Assembly (NCBI RefSeq): GCF_023856365.1
Contig: NC_064551.1
Coordinates: 19,468,349-19,532,348 of the forward strand
Origin: Brienomyrus brachyistius
Lineage: Eukaryota; Chordata; Actinopteri; Osteoglossiformes; Mormyridae
Direction of reading: 5' to 3'
DNA length: 64,000 bases
The translations under genes and the position numbers were made by a program. The stretch's first letter is position 1. Every line of letters begins with the position of its first letter. This document shows, piece by piece, positions 11,906-25,100 of the stretch. Below the pieces are notes generated by a model. The model worked only from the letters and a program-made list of their open reading frames with translations. It searched no databases and had not been told where the DNA came from.

Positions 11906-12439
11906 TATGTTGTATTTTGATATCATTATCGTAATAATCGTACGTTTATCGTAAAAATGTGCCATCAACAGTTAAGTGATACAAGTGTTTTGTGTTTAAA
12001 TGGTTTCCGTTTTCACATAACAATCCGTCAGCATATTTGTCCAGAAATGTCACTGGTTTAGCCGGACATTTCTGAAGGTCTGAGTAGGCCTAATTTACAC
12101 CTATTATGGGAACAATGGAAACATCCATGTCGGAAGTGAGGGTCTGGACTCATATCCTGATATGAAAAACCCTAAGAGGAAGTAACATCAAGACTTCCTC
12201 TTAATACATTTAAATTAATGAGAACTGGGAAATTATGTTGGTAATTTCACTGTGCATGCTTTTTTGTAGAATCTTCTGTAATCCATTTTTGTAGCAAATG
12301 TTTATTTTCCAACTATTATTAAATTATTTAAGCACATGTTTATAAATAGCAATAACTACCACATACAGATGCTTTGAGACCTTGCTGTTTTATGTGTCCA
12401 TTAAGATACAGAGTAACTTGCTCTCCTAATTTGCACATC

Positions 12440-12690
12440 ATTCATTCCTTTTGGGTGCTGGATGTGTGGCACTGTGTCCTCACACCACAGGGTTGTGGGT
12501 CTGAGTCCCATGCCTTTATGCATGTGCAGTTTGTGTGGGTTTCGTCCTGCTCCAAAGGGACTGCCCTCCTGTCCGGGGTGTCCCCCTGCCTCATGCCCTG
12601 TGCTTCCTGGCATAGGCTCTGTACTCGCGGTGACCCTCCACTGGTAAATGGCTACGGAAGGTGGAGGATAATCCATAGTCGCAGTATGTC
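12440..12690 (+). repeat. Interspersed repeat fragment, same family as 11740-11905
   Basis: The consensus-like run 'gtgtggcactgtgtcctcac ... gtttcgtcctgctcc ... cctgcctcatgccctg' is the familiar fish repeat ending in 'gaaggtggaggataatcc'. It produces spurious open frames on both strands. Confidence 0.5.
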
Positions 12691-12894
12691 AAGTTACAGT
12701 ATAAGGAGACCACACACACACACAGGAGTATAAGCAAGTAAATATGGAACAACAACACAAGGAGAAACAGTTTTCACAGTTATGATGAGTCACAACTGTG
12801 CTGTATGTGAGCAGCCCAGCTGGAAGGAGACTATTTATGTCTGGAAAGGTTAACAGATAAGATGTTTCTCTCATTAGAGTTTGTCTGTGAAAAT

Positions 12895-12903
<9 letters not shown>

Positions 12904-12935
<32 letters not shown>

Positions 12936-12944
12936 ACTCACTCT
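12904..12944. repeat. (CT)n microsatellite
   Basis: Thirteen or so CT units followed by 'cactcactcact'. Simple sequence with no other signal. Confidence 0.9.
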
Positions 12945-15426
12945 CACTTTCTAATATACATGCACATATACAGCTCTGAAAAAAAATAAGAAACCACTCT
13001 ATGCTTTTAAAAATCTTTTTAAATTCCTGGTTTAATATTGGTTTTGGTGGCAGGAGGCTACACTGCACGGCAGGCTGCTTCCAGGCTTGAATTTGCTAAG
13101 ACGGCAGAACAAGGTGAAACAAGATTCATCCACCATCAATCATATTTTTAGCTTGAATTTCCTCGCTTATAAGAAGTCACAATCAAAATAGAAATCTCAC
13201 ACGCTACATGATATAAATATTTGGTATAAATTTAATAGAGGAACTATGAGGTAGGAAGTGAATTAATTTGATATATGACACATCCAGAATGAATAATACA
13301 TGGTTCTTATTTTGGTCTTACTCCTATATATACCGCATTCATTTTTTATCTGGAGTGTCTATAAAAATGATGTAGGAATCAGACAGGGAGATGTAGCTGC
13401 TCGGAGCCCTTCACTGCAGGTTGCCTGGAGACCGAGCCTGCCCCTTGACGGTGCCCCTGTATAGATCATGCCAGGGGCTCTGTGCATATTAAAGGAACAG
13501 CTGAGACAAAGCAAATGCGTCACATGATACCTGGTGCTCGGCTGGGCAGAGAGAGCCTGGGGGTCTTCACTGGGTCCCTAAATTTCATTAAAGCTTTGGT
13601 AAGATATAGTTATATGGTGCTCCACATTTGAATCATTTATAATCTGCAGCAATTTTAGTAAGCAACTAAGTCTTCGAATTTAATGAATCGGCTGTGCTGG
13701 GCCAGTCAAAGAATTATAGCAACTGAATATGAAATTCTGCAGATCTTGTAAGTCTTGTGGGGCATGAATGAGAGTTTAAAATCCACACATTTTGGTGTCT
13801 GAATGACAACGGGCAGTATTGTTGTGGTGTCATGTAGCCTATATTTCTGTTTCACAGCAGCTACTAGAAGCTCAGGAATTGTTAAAATGACGCAGCGCTT
13901 TTCCTTCACTAAGACATGAACTCATAACCTGAGGCTTGATGACTGAAATCCCAGAAGGGACCTTCTCTGTAATGCCTTTCAGCGTTCTACTCAACCTGAA
14001 TTACTTTAACAAAATATTAGCCTGTTTGAATTGGTAAATATGTCAAATCATTTTAATTAAAACCCATCAGCAGCGTGATTAAATTAGTACATTATGTAAT
14101 AGACAAGAAGCATCAGCACAAGTAAATATCCAGGAAGCCTTTATATTCATGTCGGATAGCAAATCATAGAATAGTGATACTTCATTCCTGCACGTTGGCA
14201 TATTCTGTTCTCACCTATCCCAGCATGCACCACATGAGACACATACAAGAAAGAGCAAGCACAAGAAAAAGTGTTACAAATTGAGCTGTGACCTTCTTCT
14301 CTAGCCAAGCTCTTGAAGAACTGGCCACTTAAATCATGCCCCAGTTCAAAGGGACTCAGACATTACTTCTGCCCCCGGCTGGCCTGAATCGCGGAGATGC
14401 TGAATGCTGCATCGCTGCCACTTGGTGGAAACTGAGGTCATGTGATCCTTCAATATTTCTGTCTGGCAACCCAGAGATTCCCTCTCAGTAATTAGTGTAG
14501 GAGCCATTGTTTTTAGAAGGCTGGGATTTTGTGGTGTATGAGATTTTTAATTTGTGGGTGGGCTGGGGGGGGGTTATACCAGCTGACTTTGGTTATTATA
14601 GGGCAAAGTTTATTATCGGTGTTTATGCCCTTTGTTGTCCTAGTAAATCCACTTGTCAGGAGCCTGCCGATCGCCACATGAGAGAGGAGTCACGCTGATA
14701 TTCTAGCGCAACTTGCAGTGGAGGGCAAGGCCAGCGAGGGAGAGCAATGCAGTGAGAGCGGGCAGGATGGAGCCCCCCTGAGCGTTTGTGAGCCCCCTTG
14801 GCTTAGCAGCTGGGATCCTGATAGGATGGTGCAGACCTGCACCATAACAGGACACACACACACACGCACACACATTTTGTGCGAAGCTTCCGAACTGAGA
14901 CGTGACTCAGGTGACAGGACAGGGAGACCAGTGGAAATGACATGCAACAATGTACATCTTTTCTTTCCGATATTCATAATTTCACGCTGCATGAAAACCC
15001 ACCACTGCCGTGGCCATGGAGATACAGCAAACATCTATTGTTGTGTAAAGTTGCTGAGCATAATCAGTGCAGTATGGTCAGATAACCAGCCTTTACATAA
15101 TGATTATCCTTTTCACTTTATTGAAGGCCGTGGTAGCAATTTTCAGTACGACGCCGTGACTAACTAGCGATTCATCTTGGCTCAGCTTGATGAAGGCCCT
15201 GACTGCACGTGTATCCAGGCAAACAATTTAGCAACCTTTAAATATTTGATAATGTCACTCATTTTGGATGTTTTTGATTATGCAATCGTAATTTGTGTGT
15301 ATAAACAGGAGGTGTAGGCGCTCACATGTAGGAGTGTGATTGAGTATGTGTGGGGTTTATTCAATGTGAAACTGTTAGTTATTTCACTGCAAATTCTTTG
15401 CATATAATAGATGCATCCAACTTCAA

Positions 15427-15932
15427 CACTGTCAGAGAAAAAGAGTACCAATTTGTACCTTTGCCGGTCACTGGGGCAGTACCCTCAAGGGTCTGCTAAT
15501 TTGTGCCCTTAGCTGTAGGTACTTGTACCTTTGCAGATACAGATCTTGAGGAACATTTTTATACTGTTGGGGGTACATTAATGTTGTTTGTATCTTGGGG
15601 TTGTTCCTCAGAGTCCATTTCTGTACCTTAAATTCAGAGGTGGTAACTCGAGTTACTGACGTGTGACTCAGACTCAAGTTACAAATTTGATGACTCGGCA
15701 AAAATGATGGAAAGACTTGGACTCAGCTTAGACTTTAGGACAAATGACTCTAGATTTGACTCAGACTGCAGATTTGACTCGAGACACACCAAGGAATGAT
15801 TTGCTCCAATCCCTGCTTAAATTAGACTAAAAGGTATATTTATCTACAGCAAGGGTACAATTGGAAGATCCTCAAGGGTACATACCCAGTGACAAGCAAA
15901 GGTACAATTTGGTTCTCTATTTTTTGACAGTG
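15427..15932. mobile_element. Inverted-repeat element (MITE-like) with a nested insertion
   Basis: The left end reads cactgtcagagaaaaagagt and continues with 'accaatttgtacctttgc'. The right end, read backwards, gives cactgtcaaaaaatagagaa then 'ccaaattgtacctttgc'. The arms are about 60 bp or more and carry matching 'gtcactggg' and 'tacccttgag' blocks. This indicates a non-autonomous DNA transposon. A different repeat occupies about 15640-15800 inside it. Confidence 0.75.
15640..15800. repeat. Degenerate 'gactc/gagtc' repeat nested in the MITE
   Basis: Dense reiteration of 'gactcagactc', 'gatttgactc' and 'actcgagttac' words. It looks like a known fish low-complexity interspersed repeat. Its position between the two arms of the 15427-15932 element suggests later insertion. 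Confidence 0.55.
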
Positions 15933-17480
15933 TAATCACTTATCTGGTACAGGGTCACACAGAGCTTTCAGGGACCACTCTAGACACAGCGATATCAGTA
16001 TATTTTTGATGAAAACACACCATAATATCATAAATGGAGACCAAGAGCTTCACAACTTGTTTTATCCACTACTCATCGTCAACATGTCTCAGAACAGGAC
16101 CCAGCAGGAAGGGAGGGAGTGACAGAGGGATGGAAATACATGGCTAATGTTGGATGCTTTGCAGAATATTGTTCTAGTACTGCTAATAGGACCAGGTATT
16201 CCATAACTAGCGTGATATTGAGGAAGCGAGGGCTGCATTAGAGGAAGGTGTGACCCCCAGCTGGTAACGGAGCCACAGGTGTCGGTATCAGTCTATAGCA
16301 GAAGTAACAGCACTAATGTACCATTGTGAGTGTGAAGAAACAGGACACACAGAATATCAGTGTACAGTGTTTATCACTTTATAAATATCAGAGAGAAACG
16401 AAGCACATGCGATATACAGAATTAAGGCAAATCAATGATCATATTATGCATAAAAACAAAAAATATGCAAGATAGACAAACCTATTTTTGTGACATGATG
16501 ACTATTTTGAGTACTATGAAGCATAGATATAAAAAAAAATCTCATTTACCTATTTAAATATGTAATGCATATGATTTGACTGTAGAGAGAGCTGTAATGA
16601 TATCATTACTAGTTCAGCAGAGAAGCTAAATAACTTATAAAGTAAAAAAATAAGATATCTGAGCCAGTATCTTCATTTTGGTGAAAGGTGACATGACATC
16701 CCCCAGCAGATGAGACTGAACTCAAAGCAGGTGACAGTTATTGTAACAAGAGTACAGTAACCTAACTACTGCCAACTGAAAAGGAATCTATGTACATGTA
16801 AACGCACCATCAACACGTTTGCATAAATATCTCTTTTGTGCAATATGGAAAAAGGCAATGTAAATACCATTATAGGTGGGAAGTAGCATCACAGTGTTAA
16901 TTTAGAAATGAAAGCTAAGTGCATGAGGGTATGGCACTTTCTATAAAAATAAGTTTGACCCATGTGTGAAGCCTACTCATTCCTAAAATAAAGCTGTACC
17001 TTATAACAATGTGAAAATACCTCAACAACTTTCAGTAAGGACACATTTCTGAGTCAGCCTGCAGAAGAGGTGATTAAGTCAAGGGGGCTCAGCGAAGAGA
17101 ATTAAGAACAGAAACAGCATTTCCGTTCGTTAAGAAGGTGTACAGTTTGCTTCATCGCTGTTATGAGGAACGGAGTCATATTGAGGTAAAGAGATTTCTC
17201 ACAATACAGCGTTTAACGTAAATTAGGAGCCTAATCATTCATCTCAGCATTTCATCACAGTCTGTTTTCCATGACATCAACACAGATATTCGGAATAGGC
17301 CTCTTAAAAGGTCAAATTATTTTAAACCAATCATTCATCCGTACATTTGTTCAATCATCCATTTTCCATAGCGTAAAAAGCAAAGAAAGAGTATGATCTT
17401 CCTATGGCAGAAAGGAAAAACAGAATATAGAAGTTAGAGTTAGCCAAGGTGAGAAAAGGTACAGGCAGAGACGAACATTT

Positions 17481-17606
17481 CAGGTGCAGAAAGTGAAAAT
17501 CCAGACCAAAATTTTGTTCCAACCAACCAGTTGAGTACTCTGTGTCTTATGTTTCACTGGTTGGTCGAAACAAAATTTTGGTCTGGATCTTCACTTTCTG
17601 GACCTG
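17481..17606. repeat. Fold-back (MITE-like) element
   Basis: Two arms of about 55 bp, caggtgcagaaagtgaaaat onward and its reverse complement ending gacctg at about 17606, surround a loop of about 20 bp. The arms share 'ccagaccaaaattttgtt' and 'ccaaccagt'. A long near-perfect palindrome with no coding capacity, about 0.8 kb beyond the dnajc27 stop. Confidence 0.8.
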
Positions 17607-18373
17607 AAACATCCACCTCTGGGTACAGGAGTATGAACAGGAATATGAACATCAAACATCAACAGAGAGCCAGCGGATTCCAACAACTGAGCCATAGGCT
17701 TCAGGTTCTCCGAAGTAATCCTGGCTTTACACCGACACACATGCATAACAGGGAACAGATACGTTCACAAATACATTTCTGACATATTTCTGCCGGACTA
17801 ATACAGGACTGTTACATAACAAATAACGTTCATAAAGACTGATCAGCAAATCTGCCAGCCATCATAATACACGGGGCTCACTGACCACTCATTGTCTAAT
17901 TCTTTACTCCTAACTGACAAAATTACCCAAGAAGCAAATTAGCAAATATATTTTCTTATATAAATATGAACATATTAGCCATGTTAATAACCTTTTTCAC
18001 ACTTACCAAACAACACTGATTAGATAAATGACATATAAGTCCCACATAAAACATTGAGTGTGTTTGTAAGGCATTTTTATGGGAGTGCAGCATAATCCCA
18101 CTGTGCCTTTCCAGTTAGAAATGGAGACTAACAGATCTCTTAACTCATCCAATACGCCCAGACTTACGGTGCAGTTCCTTCATGTAAACACTGAAACAGG
18201 AGCGCCAGTGGATGAGGACATTTAGTGCAGTGGGTATGTGAAATATGTGCAGGCAGAAGGCTTACAATATGACTATGTACCATCTGTGTAGTAAAGAGCG
18301 TCACCGAGTGAGACACAGATCCCAGTGTGCGGCACGCACATCGGTCACGCCAGTGCACGCTAGGCGCTGCCGA

Positions 18374-18393
18374 CCCCCCCCCCCCCCCCCCCC
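18374..18393 (-). repeat. Poly-G tract in the presumed dnajc27 3' UTR
   Basis: Twenty consecutive C on the plus strand, i.e. twenty G in the dnajc27 transcript, starting about 45 nt after the stop codon. It could form a G-quadruplex in RNA. The length may vary between alleles or be an assembly approximation. Confidence 0.85.
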
Positions 18394-18437
18394 AATGTCT
18401 CGTGGAGCTCTGCGGTGGACGTGTGGCGTGGGTGAGG

Positions 18438-21400
18438 CTATTTGATGCTTTTGAGCAGGGAGGTGCGGGCGTTCACCACAGCTTTGAAGGCATCTTCGCT
18501 GCCCGGCGCCACGCATTTGTCCGGGTGCAGCAGCACGGCCAGCTTCCTGTACGCCTTGTTCACTTCCTCCCTGAAAGGCAGACCCAGCAGGAGTCTTTCA
18601 GGACACCAACATACGGCATGGCAAGGCTATGTATCCCTGCCCAGCAACACAGCGGTCGGTCGATTGATGGGAACATTGTCTTTTGCCTAAAAGGGTCAGA
18701 TGGGAGTTTGCATTTTTAGGCTAATTTTGCATCTTTGTGCCTTGAGCTGTATGGGGCAGGAGGGGCAGGTTGTCTTTTGCACTGAGATGATAGATAGAAG
18801 GAGGGCTGTACTAACTGCCTCTGTGTAGATGCAGTCCGACACTGCAGCTTATGAATTTCTGCTGTTTCCTGATTGGCTAATGGGAGTCTTGCTTCCCAAT
18901 TGGCTAATTCACAAAAACTTCCCATGACTTAGGCTGAGCTACCAGCAGAAAAAGCGAGATATCCATCAGTCTCAGCTCCTTTTAAGAACACCCCAGCTCA
19001 TCCCGCCTCCTCCACAGTTATTGGTTGCTCCACCGGCACCCCATCCTCACCTGGTGGCCCCCGGTTTCACCCCCAGCATGTCCCAGCTGTCCTTGCTGCT
19101 GCGGATCCGGCGGATGGTGTCCGCCTGCTCACGCGTGAAGCCAGCGCTAAGGCCCGTGGCCGGCCGCCGGCCCCCATTCTCGCACATGTCCGTGATGGAG
19201 GAGAAGAATGCCTGCAGAAGAGTGGAAGTGGGGTGGGGGTGCGTACAAACAGGGCCTGGGTCTGGGGTCATGTGATGAACCCATTCACCTGTGGCTTATG
19301 ATCAATATGATAAAATCTGTTACTATTAAGGTCTGCAGAATGCGGGACCAACGGATCTCATTTCTTGATCCCGCCTCCTTTAGCTGCTTGGATCCACCTC
19401 CTCTACAATCTGATTCGTTATCTCTCTGAACCAATCATTTTCCGTTCTGCCCTCAGAACAATTTTATGCAAGTAAAACTCCCATGAATGGTTGCTTACCC
19501 CCCAACCCAGATCAACTCTTGCATATAGTAATGAATCACAAAATATTAAATGAACTTCAAAATTGTGAGGACATGACCCCGTTCTTGGCTTTGCTTTTCA
19601 TAGGAGTGCTGCACTTGTGCTGCCTGCAATTAGAGAACAGAAGTACTTAGTTGTCAGATCTCAAAAACTGCCTTGCAAATCTGAGGAAACTCGAGTAACT
19701 ATCTCCAAGATTTTTCCTTAACGTCCTCAGCTTAAACTGCAGATTTTGCCACTGGTTCATCATTAGGGTCAATGGCTATTGGTCCTCACATGCTACAGCG
19801 ACCACTGAGGAGCCTGAGGGCTACCAACAGGAAACAGGTCAAACAGAAAGGTCACATGGATGTCAGCCTTCCGCGGTGAGAAGATGCTGATGGCCAACTC
19901 CCCCACCTGGAACATCTCGCTGATGCCCTCTCCACTCTGTGCGGACGTCTCAAAGTACTGAAAACCGCGACTCTCTGCCCAAAGTCGACCCTCACTCTCG
20001 TCCACCACTCGCCGCTTCGTCAGATCCACCTAAACATATGTAAGATTTGCCCTTAGACAAGGTCACACTGCTAATTTTACTTTAAAATTGTTATTGTCCT
20101 GTCCTTTGTATTTATTTCAAAGTCCTGTATATTATAAAAGCTCTTAACTTACTTTTAAAACGCATTTGAAAAATAACGTGAAGAGCGAAACATAAATACA
20201 ATTTTCGAGCAAAAGTTATTGCCAGTGATTTTTAGAAATACATCCGGCAGCTTTTAACGTATGACAACTGAACGAATTTGCGTGCTTGATGGTGGACGTA
20301 GGACTGGCCCAGTCATCCGAAGAAAACATTCTGGGAGGAATGATGACCTTGTTGGCACACACAACGAAGACGATGCTCTCCATGTTGGTGTGGGAGCCCA
20401 TCTCCTGTTTCATCTCCACCAGCCAGCTGTCCAGAGCATCAAAGCTCTCCTTCAGACCCACGTCATACACCAGGATCACCCCTTGAGAGTCTTTGTAAAA
20501 CTCGTTCCTCACCTGGAGGAGGTAGAGCCCAGCAAGACCAACACAGTCACATTGTCCTGTTAAAAATATCCTCTTATTGGAAAGAATTCACACAGTAGCT
20601 CTCTGCTTCCCTCAATCCCTTAAACTTTTCCAGTGTGAAAGAATCTTTCTTAATATATCAGCCTGAAGTGATTTAAGTAAACATTATATGTGAATCACTT
20701 CCTGAGGTGAAAGTTTTTGAGATCTGGGTGACAGACAGTCTGCTTACCTCATAAAAAAATGGGTGTCCCGCCATGTCAAAAATATTCACTTTCATCTCTC
20801 TATCCCGTACTTGAACCCTGATCGATTTCACAAAGAATTTAGGCACAAGGGATTTATAAAGAGTCATAATAAGTATAAATGACAATTCAATTTGATGCAC
20901 AATAGCTAAAAATAAACACATTTCGAAACATGTAATATATTCATAATAAAATATTTGGTGGATGCAGTTACTTCTAAGGAGTCACTCATCCTTCATTTAA
21001 AAACATAACCTCATATTTAACGCAATAATGCTTTCAAATATTGGCGGAATTACTGAAGATAAATTAAATGCTGCACTGTGGACTTCATTGTTCATGCTCT
21101 TTTGCAAGGTCACTATAGGAAGCTGATTGACTTAACAGTTCTGCATTAGTCTTAACGCAAGACGATCTTGAATCTGATGCTGACTCAGAAACTTGATTAA
21201 ACGAAAGTTTACGTTACAAAACCTTTTGAGACATTTAGATAAGAAGTATCATTATCCACCAAAAAATAGAAAATTACTTACTTTGTAACGCCATAGTCAA
21301 TTCCAATAGTGGCCAGATATTTGGAGACAAACCTTTTCTCACAGTATCGTTTAATGATACAGCTCTGCAAACAGACAAGACAATATTACAATCTATATGA

Positions 21401-22680
21401 GCCAATATGACTAAATATTTCTTGACTAGCTGTAGAAAAAACATTGAAAGCCACATATTAACAGAACAGAAAGCACTGCAGTTACTTAAAATAGCGTGTC
21501 ATTCAATCCCTGTGTAAATATATTGGCATATTTTACTGAAATACTAAATATAAATTTGACAATGTTGTTTGTAGAAGAGTGGTATGACAGAGTAACGTGA
21601 AGGCCGGTTATAATATGGTTGGATTTTCTGTTTTAGAGTTATTTTTCTGGTAAAATATGGATGGCGTTGTATTTTGTTTTCTGGATAACGGAGCTGGATA
21701 GTGTGCTGTTGTATGTTGTATACCGAGGCACTGTTAACTGTACGATAGGGTTTGCAGAAGCCCTGCCAGAGATTGGGTGTAGGCTAATAATATGAAAATA
21801 ATTTCAAATTAACGGCAACGTGAATATTATAAGCATCCAGTAATTATCATGCAATGATTTATATTAAATCTGCATTAATTCGATAAATTTGCAGCAAGAT
21901 AAAGCTTAATGTTATCACGTGTTTCTATTTTGGTGTTTTTAGCCAAAGAACATAATTCAATCCCATGACTGAAAACCCCAAATCTTGTACGGAAGACACA
22001 TGGCAGGGGTGAAAAATCACATGGAGGGTCTCAGGGTTCCCACAAATGTCAGAAAACCATCTTCAGTGAGAAGCCTGAAGTGGGAATTATGTGCTAAGAA
22101 GACGCTTCGTCACTAAGCTTCGCCTGCCCTGCACGTACAGTCCGCAGACCACGTGACACTCATTTCTGCAAATCGTAAGTGAGCGCATGGAAATTCCTAA
22201 CTGATTAGTAAACCTCGGTGATAAAATTTACTAAGGCATATATAAATAAAACAGCTGTCAATCTGCATTGCGGTGTAGATCCTAACGAACGGTACATTCT
22301 CAAACAAATAATTAAATAAAAAAGAAACAAGAGCCGAAAACGAGAAAAGGGAAATTGCATATGTGTGTAACTACATGTATAATAAATGTACAAAATCTAA
22401 GCTAGCTTTGTAGAACGTGACATGACAAAGGATAGCCTGAATAAGGAGACGCATATAGGCAAAAATGTCACGCTATTGAGAACGACTAAATTAATTATGA
22501 ACAAATGAAATGTGGGATGACTAATAATTACGGATCCCCCCTTATTTCTGTCCCACAGTGGCCACGGTGCACCTGGCCTGCACGGCTCCTCACCTTACCC
22601 ACTTCTGCGTTTCCCAAGCTGATCACTTTCACCCGCAACGATTTCTTACTCTCGCGCCTCTTCTGCAAATTTGTCTCCAT
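18438..22680 (-). CDS. dnajc27: DNAJC27 (RBJ), Rab-like GTPase with C-terminal J domain
   Basis: Complete coding sequence of seven exons: 22594-22680, 21282-21364, 20748-20817, 20348-20512, 19907-20029, 19051-19211, 18438-18570. They total 822 nt, 273 aa, the same length as human DNAJC27. All junctions are GT-AG with matching phase. The start [19 protein letters not shown] aligns with the human N-terminus. GTPase motifs: P-loop GNAEVGKS (23-30), DMAGH in place of the usual DTAGQ (a family trait shared with human), CANKVD (G4) and ETSAQ (G5). The J domain at the C-terminus contains HPDK. As in human, the protein lacks a C-terminal prenylation cysteine. Mammalian work links it to nuclear MEK/ERK signalling; that role is assumed here. 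The donor after exon 4 (gtcatc) is weak. It is divergently oriented to efr3b. Confidence 0.97.
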
Positions 22681-22957
22681 GTCTCCCCTCTTTGGCTCTG
22701 TCGCAAGCTTGCTATACAAAATCAAACACGCACGATGCCTATCTGCATCACAGAGATAAGCGCCGGGGGTGCTGTCCTGTTGCTTTCGTTAAGTGCACGC
22801 GTATGAGGTTATAACTTCATATTTAGATAAATGTTAACTAGCCTGCCTTCCAGATGTTGCGCAGGACATACCTATTTAATGCAGTTACCTTTTCCACGCA
22901 GCTACAGCAATTCCCCACGAATGACAGATAAGAATTAACTATTTGCATGCCGGGGAT

Positions 22958-22982
22958 GGGGGGGGGGGGGGGGGGGGGGGGG
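22958..22982 (+). repeat. Poly-G tract upstream of dnajc27
   Basis: Twenty-five G in a row, followed by 'tgggagagagggggggg', about 280 bp upstream of the dnajc27 ATG. On the dnajc27 template this is a C-run, so G-quadruplex potential is on the non-template side of the opposite direction. Probably a mononucleotide microsatellite in the 5' region. Confidence 0.85.
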
Positions 22983-23999
22983 TGGGAGAGAGGGGGGGGG
23001 TACGGCTTAAGATTTAATTGCAGATATCTAGTTTCGCTTCTCTAATGTAGTTATATAGTCATATAAAGTCGCAAATTGCTGGTAATTATGGAGTTTTATA
23101 TGTCCTACTATAAATTGCTTCGTTGCAATCGATACTGGGGGTTTCCGGCTGGTTTCTTTCTTCCCCGGCATTTCTGTCGGCTACCTGCAGCAGATTCACT
23201 TTCTAAAAAAATCAACGGATAAAAATGTCATATAAATGGACACGATGTCTGAACACTTACTAGCCAGATGCTATAAAGGCTGAGAACATTTTAACACGCA
23301 GCCGTCCATCAAACCCTTCGAGGGTTCATACAAACAGTATCCATGGTAACAGTAAACGCTTATAGGTTCATTTTGAAAACCGGGCGTGTCAGTTTCATTA
23401 AAAATAAATACATGTAAAATGGAAAGTAAAGTACATGTGCACATTTACAATCAATTTCCATCACCAAAATGCTACGTATAACAGTTATACCCCCTGCATT
23501 GTAACTATCTGCTTTCCACCATTGCGTTTAAACTGAATGTAATAAACGTAGCTATTGTTCACTGTACAAAATTCTTTTTTGGTCTTTTCATTTTTATCTG
23601 CATAGGCAACCCTTACAATCTGCATCATTAGCATTACTGTCTGCGCCATAAGCAGTAAACGTGCTGTTTTAATAATTAAATCAGACAGATAGGCTATTAT
23701 AGGGGATATTAAAAATGATCACGTCTATAATAGACCTGTGTGGACTTGTTTCTTGGAGCATTTTACTATTGAAATGCACACAGGGAGTCAAAATAACCTA
23801 GTGCATGATAAGTATATTTATTCTCTTTTCTGTTGTTTTCCCCACGCGTCCATCTGCTTTAACCTGGTTAGATGTTTAAAATACGATCATCGACTGCACG
23901 TATTTTATTTTTTTCCAAGTATGTTATTATACTCTTTGCCCTGTGCATTTTAGTGTAGTACCATCGCGCTTGATTTCTTGTATTTTTAAATACTACTTG

Positions 24000-25100
24000 C
24001 TATTTATTTTACGGAGCGCACCCGTCTGGCGTGCGGATGCGGCGCGGGAGGCCGGGCGGCCGGCCGGCGCTTAGGGAAGGGCTGCGGGGAGTGAGGGCGA
24101 TGGTTACTGCTGCAGGCGGGCGGGGTGATGATCGCTGAGTGTCCCGCACAGTGCCAATTAACAGGGAAGGTTGGCAACCCGGTCTGAACGGAGCATCGAG
24201 CCACTGAAGTAGGAGTCGCACTTTTGCATTTTAGTAAACCTGAAAAAAGTGAACAATGGATATTTTGTTACCGTGCGTTTTAGACTGCAGTTCATGTACT
24301 GACTGTCATGCCAAGATCACTTGCTGTGATATTTATGACCGTCCGAGTCGGTCCTTATAAAATAAATGTCTAGTATTATACAGACTGATAACCTGCTGTT
24401 ATATAGGAATACAGTTTTCAGAGTTGTGTCGCGTAGTTGCAAGACTTCTGAAACAGCTTGGAAAAGTAAATCCAACGTCCTGTCCACTGTAAGGTGGGAG
24501 AGAAAACGCGCCACATCTGCCTTTATTTTCCTGTGATCACTGAACATAGATGCATTTTTGTATATCTTTTATGTGTCATTTTTGCACATCATTCACATTT
24601 TATAATACAAAAATGGAATTATAAAATAGCGGATAAAAAGAGGTGGGCAACGTTAAATTGCTGACATGATGACTTTCACCCAGACGCGGGATTATTGTAT
24701 TAAACGTTTCTTGAGTTGGGACTTAGTTGGTGGAAATTATTATGAAGTTTAGTTACCGTTACGTGTAACCATGACTGCATCCGGTGTGTCCAAATTATTT
24801 AGCTGGGTACTGTTATTTAAGTTTATTTAAATATTTTGGATATACAAAAAATAGATGGGAGTGAAGGGTTCTTCGTTGGTGCTGCGTTTTACATGTTGGA
24901 CGGTCGTTTTTTAACGATTTAATTCTTTTTTTCTATAACTGCGGACACAGATACGTATAGGCCCGTTGACATCCTGCGGTTTTCCTGCTGACAGCAGACC
25001 GAAGCTAGAGCTCTGCTTCCGCCGCCGGCGGCCACGGAGGAGCCCGGCTTATATCACACACGACGACACCTGCTGGCGAAGGGTGGCTATGACAGGTAGG
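24000..25100. promoter_or_regulatory. CpG-rich segments between dnajc27 and efr3b
   Basis: Two CpG-dense patches stand out from the AT-rich surroundings: about 24013-24200 (ggccgggcggccggccggcg) and about 24960-25100 (ccgccgccggcggccacgg). The second ends in the candidate first exon of efr3b. With divergent genes on either side, these patches are likely promoter DNA. This is inferred from base composition only. Confidence 0.55.
25089..25095 (+). CDS. efr3b: Candidate alternative first coding exon of efr3b (M-T-G start)
   Basis: ATGACAG followed at once by the donor gtaggc, preceded by a CpG-rich stretch suitable as 5' UTR. Spliced to exon 2 at 34345 it keeps phase and gives [13 protein letters not shown], against [13 protein letters not shown] from the exon at 28371. 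Both exons contribute exactly 7 coding nucleotides. From memory, zebrafish Efr3b starts MTG and the mammalian protein MYG, which would support both. Expression is not shown. Confidence 0.6.

Larger units (their letters stand above)
9800..18160. other. Intergenic region between parp1 and dnajc27
   Basis: About 8.4 kb without a recognisable gene. Open frames here are short, lack family motifs and have no paired splice signals. It contains a Tc1-type MITE, a SINE, copies of a common interspersed repeat, CT and CA microsatellites and two fold-back elements, listed separately. No RNA gene was recognised. Confidence 0.7.

Noticed and set aside
14718..15167. 149-codon open frame in the parp1-dnajc27 gap
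   Set aside because: Contains a translated CA repeat, no motifs, and no paired splice signals.
24009..24221. Proline/arginine-rich frames in the CpG-rich block
   Set aside because: GC-rich composition keeps frames open on both strands; no domain or splice evidence.
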